Of a stretch of DNA of 64,000 nucleotides, positions 1 to 11,648 are shown in pieces. The notes below the pieces were generated by a model. The model did not search any database. It was not told where the DNA came from and worked only from the letters and a program-made list of their open reading frames with translations. Positions within the stretch are counted from its first letter, which is position 1, and every line of letters begins with the position of its first letter. This DNA comes from Corydoras sp. C115 (Eukaryota > Chordata > Actinopteri > Siluriformes > Callichthyidae): the NCBI GenBank assembly GCA_019802505.1, contig JAFMOC010000264.1, forward strand, positions 387,501-451,500, in the 5' to 3' direction. The translations under genes and the position numbers were made by a program.

Positions 1-390
1 TGGGATAGTCGGAATAATAGGCCGAGCCCAATGAGCCTCATTCAATTTGTCCGGGCATGTAAAGGAGCTTGTAAGCCGCTCTATTTGAGCAGGGTGTAAT
101 AGTAGTCCGGGGAGAGGAGGCTACGTTAAGACTTAATTACCTACTAATGGTTGTCGGAGGGACCAAATCCCCGCAACTCACTCCCACTCCCTTTGGAGTG
201 AAAGGGGGAGAGAAATGACTTGTATACCATGTTTTAAAGTGAAGATCAGAACCGAAATTAGAAACAAGAACGTGAGATGAGCGAGAAAGTAAGAGAATTC
301 TGCGTCACGAAGCAGACGGGGGAAAGTCCTTCTCGTCTTTCCCCCGATTTTCTGTTTTTTTTATTATTTTGGAGGAAGATTCGCAGCAGG
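1..390. repeat. Left end of the window with first copy of a 240-bp duplicated segment
   Basis: Bases 151-390 recur at 1223-1452 in direct orientation with few differences. Each copy holds a perfect 10-bp stem (cgggggaaag / ctttcccccg, near 318-347 and 1390-1418) with a 10-base loop. Nothing coding is seen. Confidence 0.8.
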
Positions 391-746
391 GCAGCACGGT
401 GGTTTAGTGGTTTAGTGGTTAGCATGTTCTCCTCTCAGCGCTAGGGATTCCCGGTTCGAATCCCAGTCTGGGTGGAGTTTCCATGTTCTCCCTGTGTCTG
501 CATGGGTTTCCTCGGGTTCTCCGGTTTCCTCCCACAGTCCAAAAACATGGATCTAGTCAATTGAATTCTCCAAATTGCCCCATATAGAGTGTGTGTCTGT
601 GTGAGTGAGTGTGTGTCGAGTGATAGATTGGCGCTCTGTCCTGGGACTATCTGCCCAGCGCCCGAAACGTTCTCCCCTGGATGGGCATGGGGAACCCCCC
701 CCGCGACCCTAATAGAGGATAAAGCGGAAGATAATGAATGAATGAA
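391..746 (+). mobile_element. V-SINE copy, full length
   Basis: The head carries a 10-bp internal duplication (tttagtggtt twice, near 402-421). The tail is (TGAA)n. It interrupts the first copy of a duplicated 240-bp segment. Confidence 0.85.
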
Positions 747-869
747 TTGACTTGATCCATGTTTTTGGACAATGGGAGGAAACCGAAGAACCCGGAGGAA
801 ACCCACGTGGACACGGGGAGGACATGGAAACTCCACCCAGATGGAGATTCGAACCGGGAATCCCTAGCT
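747..869 (-). mobile_element. V-SINE fragment
   Basis: Core and part of the head only, directly abutting the tail of the preceding + copy, so the two form a tail-to-body inverted pair. Confidence 0.8.
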
Positions 870-937
870 AAGCAGGTACCCAATACTGTGCAAATGCAAT
901 ATTTACAAGAATAATATATATATACATATATAGATAG

Positions 938-1222
938 AATCCCAATCTGGGTGGAGTTTCCATGTTCTCCCCGTGTCCGTGTGGGTTTCCTCCGGGTTCT
1001 CCGGTTTACTCCCACAGTCCAAAAACATGGATCAAGGTCAATTGAATTCTCCAAATTGCCCCATATAGAGTGTGTCTGTGTGAGTGAGTGTGTGTCGAGT
1101 GATAGATTGGCAGTCTGTCCTGGGTGTATCTGCCCAGCGCCCGAAACGTTCTCCCCTGGATGGGCATGGGGAACCCCCCGCGACCCTAATAGAGGATAAA
1201 GCGGAAGATAATGGATGGATGG
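938..1222 (+). mobile_element. V-SINE copy, 5' truncated
   Basis: Begins after the B box at aatcccaatctggg and runs to a (TGGA)n tail. Confidence 0.82.
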
Positions 1223-1453
1223 TTGTCGGAAGGACAAAATCCCAGCAACTCGCTCCCTCTCCCTTTGGAGTGAAAGGGGGAGAGAAATGACTTGTATACC
1301 TCGTTTTAAAGTGAAGATCAGAACCGAAATTAGAGACAAGAACGTGAGATGAGAGAGAAAGTAAGAGAATTCTGCGTCACGAAGCAGACGGGGGAAAGTC
1401 CTTCTCGTCTTTCCCCCGATTTTCTGTTTTTTATTATTTTGGAGGGAGATTAG
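1223..1453. repeat. Second copy of the 240-bp duplicated segment
   Basis: Direct repeat of 151-390. The two copies are separated by V-SINE sequence only. Confidence 0.82.
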
Positions 1454-1764
1454 CAGGATTAAGTGAGTCTCACATATGCTTCTCCTCACCATTGCTATTC
1501 ACCGCAACCCTGAACCAACTGCCACCCGGACCGGGAGGCTGAGAGAGGTGTTTAATAACGATGCGCAACACTGGATGTAAAACATTGTATATGTGTGCAC
1601 TAAAAAATATACAATGTTTATTATGTCCTAAATTCTCTCATCCCTCTTACCATAGATTTATAATATAAGAAAAAAAGTTTACTGCTTATTTATTTTATCA
1701 CAGACTCTTGGTTGGTGTCCTTTTAATAATACATACATTACAGGGATTTTTTTTTTTTTTTTTT
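1454..1764. other. Unique intergenic DNA
   Basis: AT-rich; no gene, ending in a T20 run (1747-1764). I see nothing else in it. Confidence 0.5.
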
Positions 1765-2060
1765 ACAGGGGGGTTCCCTATGCCCATCCAGAGGAGAACG
1801 TTTTCGGGCGCTGGGCAGATACACCCAGGACAGGGCGCCAATCTATCACTGGACACACACTCACTCACACACACAAACACACTCTATATGGGGCAATTTG
1901 GAGATCTCAATTGACCTTGATCCATGTTTTTGGACTGTGGGAGGAAACCGGAGAACCCGGAGGAAACCCACGCGGACACGGGGAGAACATGGAAACTCCA
2001 CCCAGATGGGGATTCAAACCGGGAATCCCTAGTGCTGAGAGGAGAACATGCGAACCACTA
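1765..2060 (-). mobile_element. V-SINE copy, lacking tail and outer head
   Basis: Follows a T20 run and ends mid-head at cgaaccactaatc, where a + copy takes over. Confidence 0.8.
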
Positions 2061-2348
2061 ATCCCAATCTGGGTGGAGTTTCCATGTTCTCCCCGTGTCC
2101 GCGTGGGTTTCCTCCGGGTTCTCCGGTTTCCTCCCACAGTCCAAAAACATGGATCAAGGTCAACTGAATTCTCCAAATTGCCCCATATAGAGTGTGTCTG
2201 TGTGAGTGAGTGTGTGTCCAGGGATAGATTGACGCCCTGTCCTGGGTGTATCTGCCCAGCGCCCGAAACGTTCTCCCCTGGATGGACATGGGGAACCCCC
2301 ACCGCGACCCTAATAGAGGATAAAGCGGGAGATAATGGATGGATGGAT
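2061..2348 (+). mobile_element. V-SINE copy, 5' truncated
   Basis: Joined head-to-head with the previous minus copy; ends in ATGG repeats. Confidence 0.82.
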
Positions 2349-2371
2349 GTTTTTATACTTGGAGACATATG

Positions 2372-2726
2372 TTCATCCATCCATCCATTATCTTCCACTT
2401 TATCCTCTATTAGGGTCACTCGTGGGGGGGGTTCCCCAAGCCCATCCAGGGGAGAACGTTTCGGGCGCTGGGCAGATACACCCAGGACAGGGCGCCAATC
2501 TATCACTGGACACACTCACTCACACACACACACTCTATATGGGGCAATTTGGAGAATTCAATTGACTTGATCCATATTTTTAGACTGTGGGAGGAAACCG
2601 GAGAACCCGGAGGAAACCCACGCGGACACGGGGAGAACATGGAAACTCCACCCAGATGGGGATTCGAACCGGGAATCCCTAGTGCTGAGAGGAGAACATG
2701 CTAACCACTAAGCCACCGTGCCGCCT
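2372..2726 (-). mobile_element. V-SINE copy, full length
   Basis: Complete from the CATC tail repeats to the ccaccgtgccgcc head. With the copy ending at 2348 it forms a tail-to-tail inverted pair with a spacer of about 23 bp. Confidence 0.87.
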
Positions 2727-2998
2727 ATGTCATTATCTTATAAAGCATAATGGGAACAGGATAGCGTCTAAATGAGCCAACTTTCAGAATTATCACCCGC
2801 ACACCTTTCAGACACCACTTATGTTCCCCATCTACAGGTGGCAAAAGCTCCTTTCTGATGGAGGAACTCTAACCTAATATGCGTTTGTGCTAATGGTGTC
2901 TGTGTGGAAATGTTTCATTTTCTGCACCTGAACCGTGAATTTTGGCTCGGTGCTGCACTGAAGCTACGTTTGTTTTTTACATCGTAATTTAATTAAAC

Positions 2999-3348
2999 TG
3001 CGGCACGGTGGCTTAGTGGTTAGAACGTTCTCCTCTCAGCGCTAGGGATTCCCGGTTCGAATCCCCATCTGGGTGGAGTTTCCATGTTCTCCCCGTGTCT
3101 GCGTGGGTTTCCTCCGGGTTCTCCGGTTTCCTCCCACAGTCCAAAAACATGGATCAAGTCAATTGAATTCTCCAAATTGCCCCATATAGAGTGTGTCTGT
3201 ATGAGTGAGTGTGTGCCCAGCGATAGATTGGCACCCTGTCCTGAGTGTATCTGCCCAGCGCCCGAGACGTTCTCCCCTGGATGGGCATGGGGAACCCCAC
3301 CGCGACCCTAGTAGAGGATAAAGCGGAAATTAATGGATGGATGGATGT
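2999..3348 (+). mobile_element. V-SINE copy, full length
   Basis: Head to ATGG tail are intact; no clear target duplication. Confidence 0.86.
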
Positions 3349-3395
3349 GTTTAAGAAATGTACTTCCTTTTTTTTTGTTTTTATATCCTACCTGG

Positions 3396-3742
3396 GGTGG
3401 CATGGTGGCTTAGTGGTTAGCACGTTCTCCTCTCAGCGCTAGGGATTCCCGGCTCGAATCCCCATCTGGGTGGAGTTTCCATGTTCTCCCCGTGTCTGCG
3501 TTGGTTTCCTCTGGGTTCTCCGGTTTCCTCCCACAGTCTAAAAACATGGATTAAGTCTATTGAGTTCTCCAAATTGCCCCATATAGAGTGTGTCTGTGTG
3601 AGTGAGTGTGTGCCCAGCGATGGATTGGCACCCTGTCCTGGGTGTATCTGCCCAGCGCCCGAGACGTTCTCCCCTGGATGGGCATGGGGAACCCCACCAC
3701 GACCCTAATAGAGGATAAAGCGGGAGATAATGAATGAAATGA
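3396..3742 (+). mobile_element. V-SINE copy, full length, with target duplication
   Basis: A 13-bp direct repeat, atatcctacctgg, flanks it (3383-3395 and 3743-3755). A second SINE begins right after the right-hand repeat. Confidence 0.9.
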
Positions 3743-3770
3743 ATATCCTACCTGGCCGGGGGGGGGGGGG

Positions 3771-4080
3771 GCACGGTGGCTTATTGGTTAGTATGTTCTC
3801 CTCTCAGCGCTAGGGATTCCCGGTTCGAATCCCACTCTGGGTGGAGTTTCCATGTTCTCCCCGTGTCCGCATAGGTTTCCTCCGGGTTCTCCGGTTTCCT
3901 CCTACAGTCCAAAAACATGGTTCAAGGTCAATTGAGTTCTCCAAATTACCCCTTATAGAGTGTGTTTGTGTGAGTGAGTGTGTGCCCAGCAATAGATTGG
4001 CGTCCTGTGCTGGGTGTATCTGCCCAGCGGCCGAGACGTTCTCCCCGGATGGGCATGGGGAACCCCCCCACGACCCTAAT
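3771..4080 (+). mobile_element. V-SINE copy, 3' truncated
   Basis: Its first bases merge into a 14-base G run (3758-3771). It breaks off at cgaccctaat before the tail. Confidence 0.82.
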
Positions 4081-4785
4081 TGTAAAAAAAAACATTCCCT
4101 GCATTAAAAGTGCATACTGATATTTTCTTTAAATCCTACCCACCACATAGTCTGAAAATATTAATTCAGCCCTGAGTTATAATTAACTGTTGTTCTTGAA
4201 GTAACATTTGATCCCGGGTTCAGATGTTAACGTCGAGAACAATGATTTGCATTTCGTTTTCCCCGCAGTGTGTGGACGATCAAACGCCGCAGCCTGTGTC
4301 TCTAATTAGCCAGAGATGGCACCCGTAAAGTCCCCGGCTTTGTGAAGTTTCTGTCGGGGTTCTGTTGCCGTCTCGTCATTTTGATGTGCCGTCCCTTTGC
4401 CTGGTCGCCATTCTCGAATAATCACATGCACCTCGTTCACACCGCAACTGAGTCAATTCCAGCGACTTAATCCACACTGCTGCAAGCCACATTACCATTC
4501 AGTCTAACTAACCGAGATTACCCGAATTCCTAATGAACATAACCGTAATTAGAGGGCGAGTTTTTGTAGTTGAATCATCTCATTAGCATAAGCTCATGAA
4601 GAGTACATAAACATGCAAACAGATGGGCCTGTCGACATTTGGACGGAAATCACATATCAATTTGTGTGGGTCCGCGGTGGCGGATTTGTAATTGCCCAGG
4701 AAAAGAGATGGAAGCCACTTTCGACCAATGGTGGGCAACACGATGTGCGTCCATTAGGAAAAACCTGACACAGCACAACAAATCC
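4081..4785. other. Unique intergenic DNA, no gene seen
   Basis: Moderate GC with no long ORF or known repeat. It contains homeodomain-like TAATTA sites (ctctaattagccag, near 4299). It could be conserved non-coding DNA upstream of olig2; this needs an alignment. Confidence 0.5.
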
Positions 4786-5392
4786 ATGTTCTCCCCGTGT
4801 CATGCTAACCACTAAACTGCCCAGGTTAATATATATAGGCAAAATATGCAGATATTTCATTGTTCCTCATGCACATCCAGGGGAGAACGTTTCGAGCGCT
4901 GGGCAGATACACCCAGGACAGGACGCCAATCCATCACTAGAAACACACACACACTCACTTACAGACACATTATCACAATATGTAGGGGCAATTTGGATAG
5001 GGCAATTTATAGTAAAGTTGATACGGTAGTGGTTAGCACGTTCACCTCTTCAAATTCCAATCTGGGTGGAGTTTCCATGTTCATGCTGTGTTCACGAGTG
5101 TCCTCCGGGTTCTCCGGTTTCCTCCTACAGTCCAAAAACATGGATTTAAGGTCATTTAAATGCTCCAAATTGCCCCATATAGAGTGTGTCTGTGTGAGTG
5201 AGTGTGTGTCCAGTGATAGATTGGCGTCCTGTCCTGGGTTTTTCCGCCCAGCGCCCGAAACGTTCTCCCCTGGGCATGAGGAACCCTCCTCCTCCCTGCG
5301 ACCCTAGTAGAGCATAAAGCTAAAGCTAATGAATGAATGTTCCGATACGTTCAACAAAATTTAAATAGTATTAAATTATGTTTAGGCGGCAC
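4786..5392 (+). repeat. Segmental duplication copy A (composite of diverged SINE pieces)
   Basis: Near-identical to 35610-36205. Contents: minus V-SINE head debris, ggttaatatatatagg, a minus V-SINE fragment (about 4862-4990), a + fragment (about 5027-5335) and the unique stretch cgatacgttcaacaaaat. Both copies continue into a + V-SINE inserted at the same attatgttta site. The direct copies lie about 31 kb apart. Confidence 0.85.
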
Positions 5393-5516
5393 GGTGGCTT
5401 AGTGGTTATCATGTTCTCCTCTCAGCGCTAGGGATTCAGGTTCAAATCCCGATCTGGGTGGAGTTTCCATGTTCTCCCCGTGTCCACGTGGGTTTTCTCG
5501 GGGTTCTCCGGTTTCA
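5385..5516 (+). mobile_element. V-SINE fragment (head and core)
   Basis: Shares its insertion site with the full-length copy at 36197 but breaks off in the core and joins unrelated bases (5517-5557). Confidence 0.78.
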
Positions 5517-5557
5517 TAGATTGGCATTCGAACCTGGATCCCTAGTTTTAATAACCT

Positions 5558-5706
5558 AGATCCATGTTTTTGGACTGTGGGAGGAAAGCGGAGAACCCGG
5601 AGGAAACCCACGGGGACAACATGGAAACTCCACCCAGATGGGGATTCGAACCTGGAATCCCCAGCGCTGAGAGGCAAATGTGCTGACCACTAAGCCACCG
5701 TGCCGC
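5558..5706 (-). mobile_element. V-SINE fragment (core and head)
   Basis: Starts at agatccatgtttttgg; the head is complete to ccgtgccgcc. Confidence 0.8.
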
Positions 5707-5740
5707 CACTTTTACCAACATTTATTAGCATGCCATAACT

Positions 5741-5868
5741 TGATGCATGTTTTTGGACTGTGGGAGGAAACCGGAGAACCCGGATGAACCCCACGCAGAC
5801 ACGGGGAGAACATGGAAACTCCACCCAGATTGGGACTCGACCTGAGCCACTAAGCCACCTTGCCGCCC
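5741..5868 (-). mobile_element. V-SINE fragment (core and head)
   Basis: Internal deletion between core and head. Confidence 0.75.
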
Positions 5869-5946
5869 TACTGTGAAGCAATTAAAGGTGATTGTAGTCT
5901 GTATACAACAAGCCAATAATAAACTGTGATTGTTCAGTACACACTA

Positions 5947-5988
<42 letters not shown>
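5947..5988. repeat. (TA)n microsatellite
   Basis: Pure TA run directly upstream of a V-SINE head. Confidence 0.95.
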
Positions 5989-5992
<4 letters not shown>

Positions 5993-6344
5993 GGCAGCAC
6001 AGTGGCTTAGTGGTTAGCATGTTCTCCTCTCAGCACTAGGGATTCCCGGTTCGAATCCCCATCTGGGTGGAGTTTCCATGTTCTCCCCGTGTTCGTGTGA
6101 GTTTCCTCCGGGTTCTCCGCTTTCCTCCCACAGTCCAAAAACATGGATCAAGTCACTTGAGTTCTCCAAATTGCCCCATATAGAGTGTGTCTGTTTGAGT
6201 GAGTGTGTGTCCAGTGATAGATTGGCGCCCTGTCCTGGGTGTATCTGCCCAGCGCCCGAGACGTTCTCCCCTGGATGGGCATGGGGAACCCCCCCGCGAC
6301 CCTAATAGAGGATAAAAGCGGACGATAACGGATGGATGGATGAA
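5993..6344 (+). mobile_element. V-SINE copy, full length
   Basis: Complete; the ATGG tail runs into TA-rich DNA, so the insertion was into a TA repeat. Confidence 0.86.
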
Positions 6345-6415
6345 GATATACAGTATATATATATATACTGTATATATACATTTATATATATATATTTTTA
6401 CAGGCCTATGTATAT

Positions 6416-6420
<5 letters not shown>

Positions 6421-6472
<52 letters not shown>
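6421..6472. repeat. (TG)n microsatellite
   Basis: About 26 uninterrupted TG units. Confidence 0.97.
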
Positions 6473-6476
<4 letters not shown>

Positions 6477-6764
6477 ATTACATAGGCATCAGCCTTTGTC
6501 ATGTTGATTTACAGTCATCTTAAGGCTGTAGGTTTAAATGAAACCCTGCTTGTTAAATCATTAGCAGGTCTTTATCGAGCCTGTAGTTTGCGGCAGTCTG
6601 TCCATGTTGTGCTAATTGAAATGTTCCGGATCGCAGCCGTTAGAACAGTTCTGCACGCTTCGTTTATTAACTCGCGCTATAACGCGCTCTAACGGCCAAG
6701 CGCAGCCGCGCGCCAATCAGCTGCCGGGGTCTGCGGGAGGGAGGCTGCCCATTCACTGACCTGC

Positions 6765-6838
<74 letters not shown>

Positions 6839-7017
6839 AAATTAAGAATCATGTCATTTTTAAATATTAAACCCTTATTCTATAACATTAAATATTAAAC
6901 CCTAAAATTAAACTCTTATTTACATTATGTATAGGTTACACCAAATGGGACTTTTGTGTTTTATTGCATTAGAGTATTTTAACTTTATGAATGATTGTTG
7001 AACTATTGCTTGTCTAT

Positions 7018-7058
<41 letters not shown>

Positions 7059-7060
7059 AT

Positions 7061-7501
<441 letters not shown>

Positions 7502-8173
7502 GCCTAATGCTACAGATATCATATTAATGCTACAAAAATATGTGTAGTAAGTCAGTTGGGGTAAAAAAAAAAAAAAAACGTTGCTAAATTAAATATTAAA
7601 ATGTTTTAAGAGGCACCTTTCTTACTTGAATTCCATCCCTATTAAAAGTACTGCAGGGATGTGTATCCATAGGACCGTCTGACTTAGAAGCAGACAAGCA
7701 ATAGTTTAAAAACCATCATTCACTGAGCCTGCAGGTAGGTGTGTGTGTGTGTGTGTAGTGTGTGTGTGTGTGTGTGTAGTGTTTAAATTAAGAATCATGC
7801 CATGTGTAAATAAACTCTTATTCACATTATGTATAGTTTACACCAAATGGGACTTTAGTGATTTATTGCATTAGAGTATTTAACTTTATGAATGATTGTT
7901 TTTTAACTATTGCCTGTCTGGTTCTAAGATAGACACAATCTTATTAATGCTACAAAAATATGTCTAGTAAGTTGGGGGGAAAATTCGCATTGACCAATGA
8001 AAACAAAAACTTTTTAAAGTAGTGAGAAATAATTTTTTTTTTGAATATTATTAAAAAATATTAGAATGCTGTTAAAAATAATGCAGGGATATTTATCCAT
8101 ATAGGACCAGCGGACTGACTTTCCAGTCTTAAACTGCGTCTGTCTGAGAAGCATCCTAGCAATAGTTAAATGC

Positions 8174-8214
<41 letters not shown>

Positions 8215-8377
8215 TGTGTGTTGTTTTAAATTAAGAATCATGCCATTTGTAAACAAACTCTTAGTCACATTATGTATAGTTTACACCAAATGGGACGTTT
8301 GTATTTTATGCATTAGAGTATTTTAACTTTATGAATGATTTAACTATTGCTTAATTAATCCTACATATGTCTTATTG

Positions 8378-8378
<1 letters not shown>

Positions 8379-8446
<68 letters not shown>
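8379..8446. repeat. (TA)n microsatellite
   Basis: About 33 units inside the third unit of the tandem array. Confidence 0.96.
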
Positions 8447-8449
<3 letters not shown>

Positions 8450-8611
8450 TTCAGATTTCTTATTAATGCTACAAAAATATGTCCAATAAGTCTGTTGGCA
8501 ATAAAACGTCTCTTTGACCAATGAACAATGAAAACAAAACTTTTTAAATTTTATATAGTGAGAAATATTAGAATGTTTTAAGAGGCATCTCTCTTCCCCG
8601 AATTCCATCCC

Positions 8612-8655
<44 letters not shown>
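8612..8655. repeat. (ATT)n microsatellite
   Basis: About 14 units, about 300 bp upstream of the olig2 TATA box. Confidence 0.95.
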
Positions 8656-8658
<3 letters not shown>

Positions 8659-8883
8659 CAGGGATATTTCCACAGTCCCGTGACCTGAAGTTGTTTTTGA
8701 CTGACTTTCCAGTCTTTCGTCCCGATGGTCGGTAATCGAACCCCACACGCGCGCTCCTGGTGTGCCATATGCGGAGTGTGTCTAATTTAGTTAATGAAGC
8801 CTCGTTTCTTTGTAATGACATCAGCCTCGAAGCCCCCCCGCCCTCGAGAGCCTCCTCCCACCCCCGCTGTGCGCTCTGACCCC

Positions 8884-8957
8884 ATTGGCTGCGCACGGGC
8901 CGTCGGTAATTCAGTGCCATACTGTCCCCGCTGCCTGTCCTCAGGTCGGCTATAAAA
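8884..8957 (+). promoter_or_regulatory. olig2: olig2 core promoter (inverted CCAAT box and TATA box)
   Basis: An inverted CCAAT box (attgg, 8884-8888) lies about 65 bp upstream of a TATA box (tataaaa, 8951-8957). The DNA from about 8820 onward turns CpG- and GC-rich, with C-rich boxes near 8836-8875, unlike the AT-rich repeats to the left. Transcription should start near 8980. An AT-rich homeodomain-type stretch (taatttagttaatga, near 8781) lies just upstream. The start site is inferred from spacing and was not observed. Confidence 0.75.
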
Positions 8958-8979
8958 CCCAACGCGCGGGTCAAAAGCC

Positions 8980-9037
8980 CCCCACACACGAGCCATCAGG
9001 AATAACCGACCCTTCTGCGAGTCACCCTACACTTTGG
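8980..9037 (+). other. olig2: olig2 non-coding exon 1 (predicted 5' UTR)
   Basis: The segment runs from the predicted start site to a strong splice donor (tttgg then gtaagt, GT at 9038-9039). It has no ATG. OLIG2 in other vertebrates has a non-coding first exon followed by one coding exon, and this layout matches. The left boundary is approximate. Confidence 0.65.
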
Positions 9038-9328
9038 GTAAGTCCTCTGGATTCGAATAAGTTAGAAAAGTGCAGATTAAAAGTTATTACCATGAGAAAA
9101 CGACATAACGACGCAGTGATTTATTATAACAATACGTTTTACGCGAATGCTGAATCGGGGGCGGGGGAGGGGTAATTAATTTTTTGCCTACTAATTTATA
9201 CAAATCATATTAAATAGGGTGTTTCTTGTAGCAGCTGCGCACTGTAGGGCTCATTAAGCCGCGTTTGGTGATGCTGCTACGAGTCAGGTGCGCATCCAGG
9301 TGTTAAGCCTGTCTCTCATCCCCTTTAG
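9038..9328 (+). other. olig2: olig2 5' UTR intron
   Basis: The donor is gtaagt at 9038. The acceptor is a pyrimidine-rich tract ending ccctttag at 9321-9328, ten bases before the olig2 ATG. The intron is 291 bp, AT-rich in the middle, and free of SINEs and microsatellites, unlike nearly all other non-coding DNA here. Confidence 0.7.
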
Positions 9329-9337
9329 AACGCAGTC

Positions 9338-10189
9338 ATGGACTCCGATACGAGCAGAGTGTCCAGTCGGCCGTCGTCCCCTGAAGGAGACGACCTGTTC
9401 CTGTCTGCCATGAGGAAATCCACGGGTTTCTCGGGGGCGGTGTCGTCCACGCAGAGCGACTCGTCCCCGGAGCTGGGCGCCGACCCGAGGTGCCTCTCCA
9501 CCGGCGACGACGACGACGGCGCGCTGGGCTTGAAGATGTTCTCCAAGAAGGACCGCAAGCTGCTGTCCGAGGGCGAGCTGCAAAGCATCCGGCTGAAGAT
9601 CAACAGCCGAGAGCGCAAGCGCATGCACGACCTCAACATCGCCATGGACGGCCTCCGGGAGGTGATGCCCTACGCGCACGGGCCGTCGGTGCGCAAGCTC
9701 TCCAAGATCGCCACGCTGCTGCTGGCGCGCAACTACATCCTGATGCTCAGCAACTCCCTGGAAGAGATGAAGCGGCTGGTCAGTGAGATCTACGGAGGTG
9801 GAGGAGGTGGTGGCAGCGGGGCCCATCATGCCACCTTCCACCCGTCGGCCTGCAGCACCCTGGCGCACGCGACGTCCCCGTTGGCGGGCCACGCTGCCGC
9901 CGCCGCCGCCGCCGCGGCAGCCGCCGCCGGGTCGCACCCGGTTCACCATGCGCTGCTGCCACCCACCGTCTCCAGCACGGCTGCCTCTCTCCCCGCGCCC
10001 GGCCTTTCGGTCAGATCGCACCACGGACTCCTCAAAGCGCCCACGGCGGCGGCGAACCCCCTGGCTTCGGGCTTCCAACACTGGGGGGCAAGCATGCCCT
10101 GTCCCTGCAGCATGTGCCAGGTTCCTGCACCCCACGTCAGCGCCATGAGCTCAGTGGCCATGTCACGCCTGGCAGGCGACTCCAAATGA
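9338..10189 (+). CDS. olig2: Oligodendrocyte transcription factor 2 (OLIG2), complete
   Basis: The gene encodes a 283-residue class B bHLH transcription factor. OLIG2 binds E-box DNA in the nucleus, mostly as a repressor, and specifies motor neuron and oligodendrocyte progenitors. The N-terminus keeps the serine cluster SSRPSSPE (residues 9-16) that is phosphorylated in mammals. The basic region plus helix 1 spans about residues 86-109 (KINSRERKRMHDLN), followed by a short loop and helix 2 at about 119-143, including an RKLS site at 119-122. A seven-glycine run (153-159), a 12-alanine run (186-197) and the family-typical C-terminal GFQHWG...MPCPCSMCQVP block follow. The Ser/Thr-rich stretch that precedes the bHLH in mammals is missing, and an acidic DDDD patch stands there instead. 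The ATG follows the splice acceptor by 9 bases. Coding DNA is GC-rich and the reading frame is intact. The call is secure; OLIG3 is excluded by the N- and C-terminal blocks. Confidence 0.97.
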   Translation: MDSDTSRVSSRPSSPEGDDLFLSAMRKSTGFSGAVSSTQSDSSPELGADPRCLSTGDDDDGALGLKMFSKKDRKLLSEGELQSIRLKINSRERKRMHDLNIAMDGLREVMPYAHGPSVRKLSKIATLLLARNYILMLSNSLEEMKRLVSEIYGGGGGGGSGAHHATFHPSACSTLAHATSPLAGHAAAAAAAAAAAAGSHPVHHALLPPTVSSTAASLPAPGLSVRSHHGLLKAPTAAANPLASGFQHWGASMPCPCSMCQVPAPHVSAMSSVAMSRLAGDSK

Positions 10190-10770
10190 CATGGGACTTT
10201 TACAACTACGGGACAACTTGGCAACCAATGAAAAAAAGACGATTGCTGGTTTTATAGCCAAATAGAGAACCAATAAACAGTTCCACTAACATAGATTTGT
10301 CTAACCTATAGCTTCATAGGATCTCCACCCACATTAACATCTGCTCCAAAGCTTCCAAAGTCCGTTGGAACTTTGGAAACACGCAATCTTGTCCATAATG
10401 TGTAAATAAATATGGAAATGTACATTTGTAGAGAGTGCTTGTACAGTATAAGAGATTTTTTTATATCAGGTTAAAGGTGAATTTCTTTACCTAAAACAGA
10501 AATTGTATTGCACCTCCCGTTTTCTCCTCCCACATGTCGTTTTTCTTAGATTTTTTTCCCCCTTTTAATTTATCGATTTTGCAGTTTATTATATTACCCT
10601 GCCACTTTCCGACATGAAGAATGACCCGCTTTTTATTTTTTTATAACGTGCGAACGATGTTTATTGTCGTTATTATTTATTCTTTTGGAATGACTTGAGG
10701 AACAAACCTGGGATGTGCTGGATTTGTAAATGTAGGAAATCAACAATAAAACTTTGGAAGTCACACATAA
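10190..10770 (+). other. olig2: olig2 3' UTR with poly(A) signal
   Basis: The region is AT-rich and repeat-free, with no ORF of note. It has an early AATAAA at about 10405 and a later one at 10745-10750. A T/G-rich downstream element follows (tttttctttggttt, about 10780), which favours the second site as the main cleavage signal. The lack of transposons fits constraint on the UTR. Confidence 0.7.
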
Positions 10771-11237
10771 ATGCCTGCATTTTTCTTTGGTTTACGTATA
10801 ATTATATATTATTATATCTTATATTATATATTATTAGTATTCGCTGGTAACATTCGTCCAAAACGTTTTAATTAGTGCTACTGTCTCCGTCATAGTCACT
10901 GCTGAATTTTATTGTCAGCAGCAGACCACCTTATTTATTTTTAGTTTTAAAAAAATATTCTCCCTTAAAAATTTTTAGCTACAAACGTAAATTGACGATG
11001 AAAAAATATTTTTCATTATTAAAGCCACTGATTAATATTATCGAAAAAAATATAATAAGCTTAAAGTATTCATTTGAAAAAGAAATTGCACGTGAAACTT
11101 GACTTCTACAGCAAAAGTTACATATATACATATAAAAAGTTACTTTAAATAAATGTTCGCACAATCGGCAAATACATTAAGTATTTACAAACGTTAATAC
11201 TTAATGATGCAAACGTATTTTAGACGTATTATACAAC

Positions 11238-11272
<35 letters not shown>

Positions 11273-11542
11273 GTTAAGCAGTACTAGTTTTCTTATTGTG
11301 ATGTAAATAGTATTTAAATATAAATAAATAGGACGTATTTTAATTTTAGCTTTTTAAAAATATATAAAAAAAAAAAATTACACTTGATAATGACTTTTTT
11401 TTTCAGTTATTTTACTTGAAAAGCGTTTCTGTTACATGACACCGATTAGGCGACACAACTATTACTATTAATATATTAATATTTACAAAAACAACAACAA
11501 CGAAAAAAACAATTACACAAAAATAACAACAGTAAAATGTTA

Positions 11543-11563
11543 ATTATTATTATTATTATTATT

Positions 11564-11600
<37 letters not shown>

Positions 11601-11648
11601 GTAACAATAATAATAATAATAACAATAATAATAATATTATTATTATTA

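Noticed and set aside
1907..2515. Long ORFs with peptides such as SKLPHIECVCVSECV, MPIQGRTFRALGRYTQDRAPIY and EETGEPGGNPRGHGENMETPP, repeated on both strands throughout
   Set aside because: They are translations of the non-coding V-SINE in different frames. They recur with frameshifts wherever the SINE occurs and are not a protein family.
6421..6836. CRISPR-like regular repeats
   Set aside because: Repeats are eukaryotic microsatellites and SINE tails; there are no spacers of regular length.
9284..10135. 283-residue minus-strand ORF opposite olig2, and alternative-frame ORFs on both strands
   Set aside because: Shadow ORFs caused by the high GC content of the olig2 coding region.
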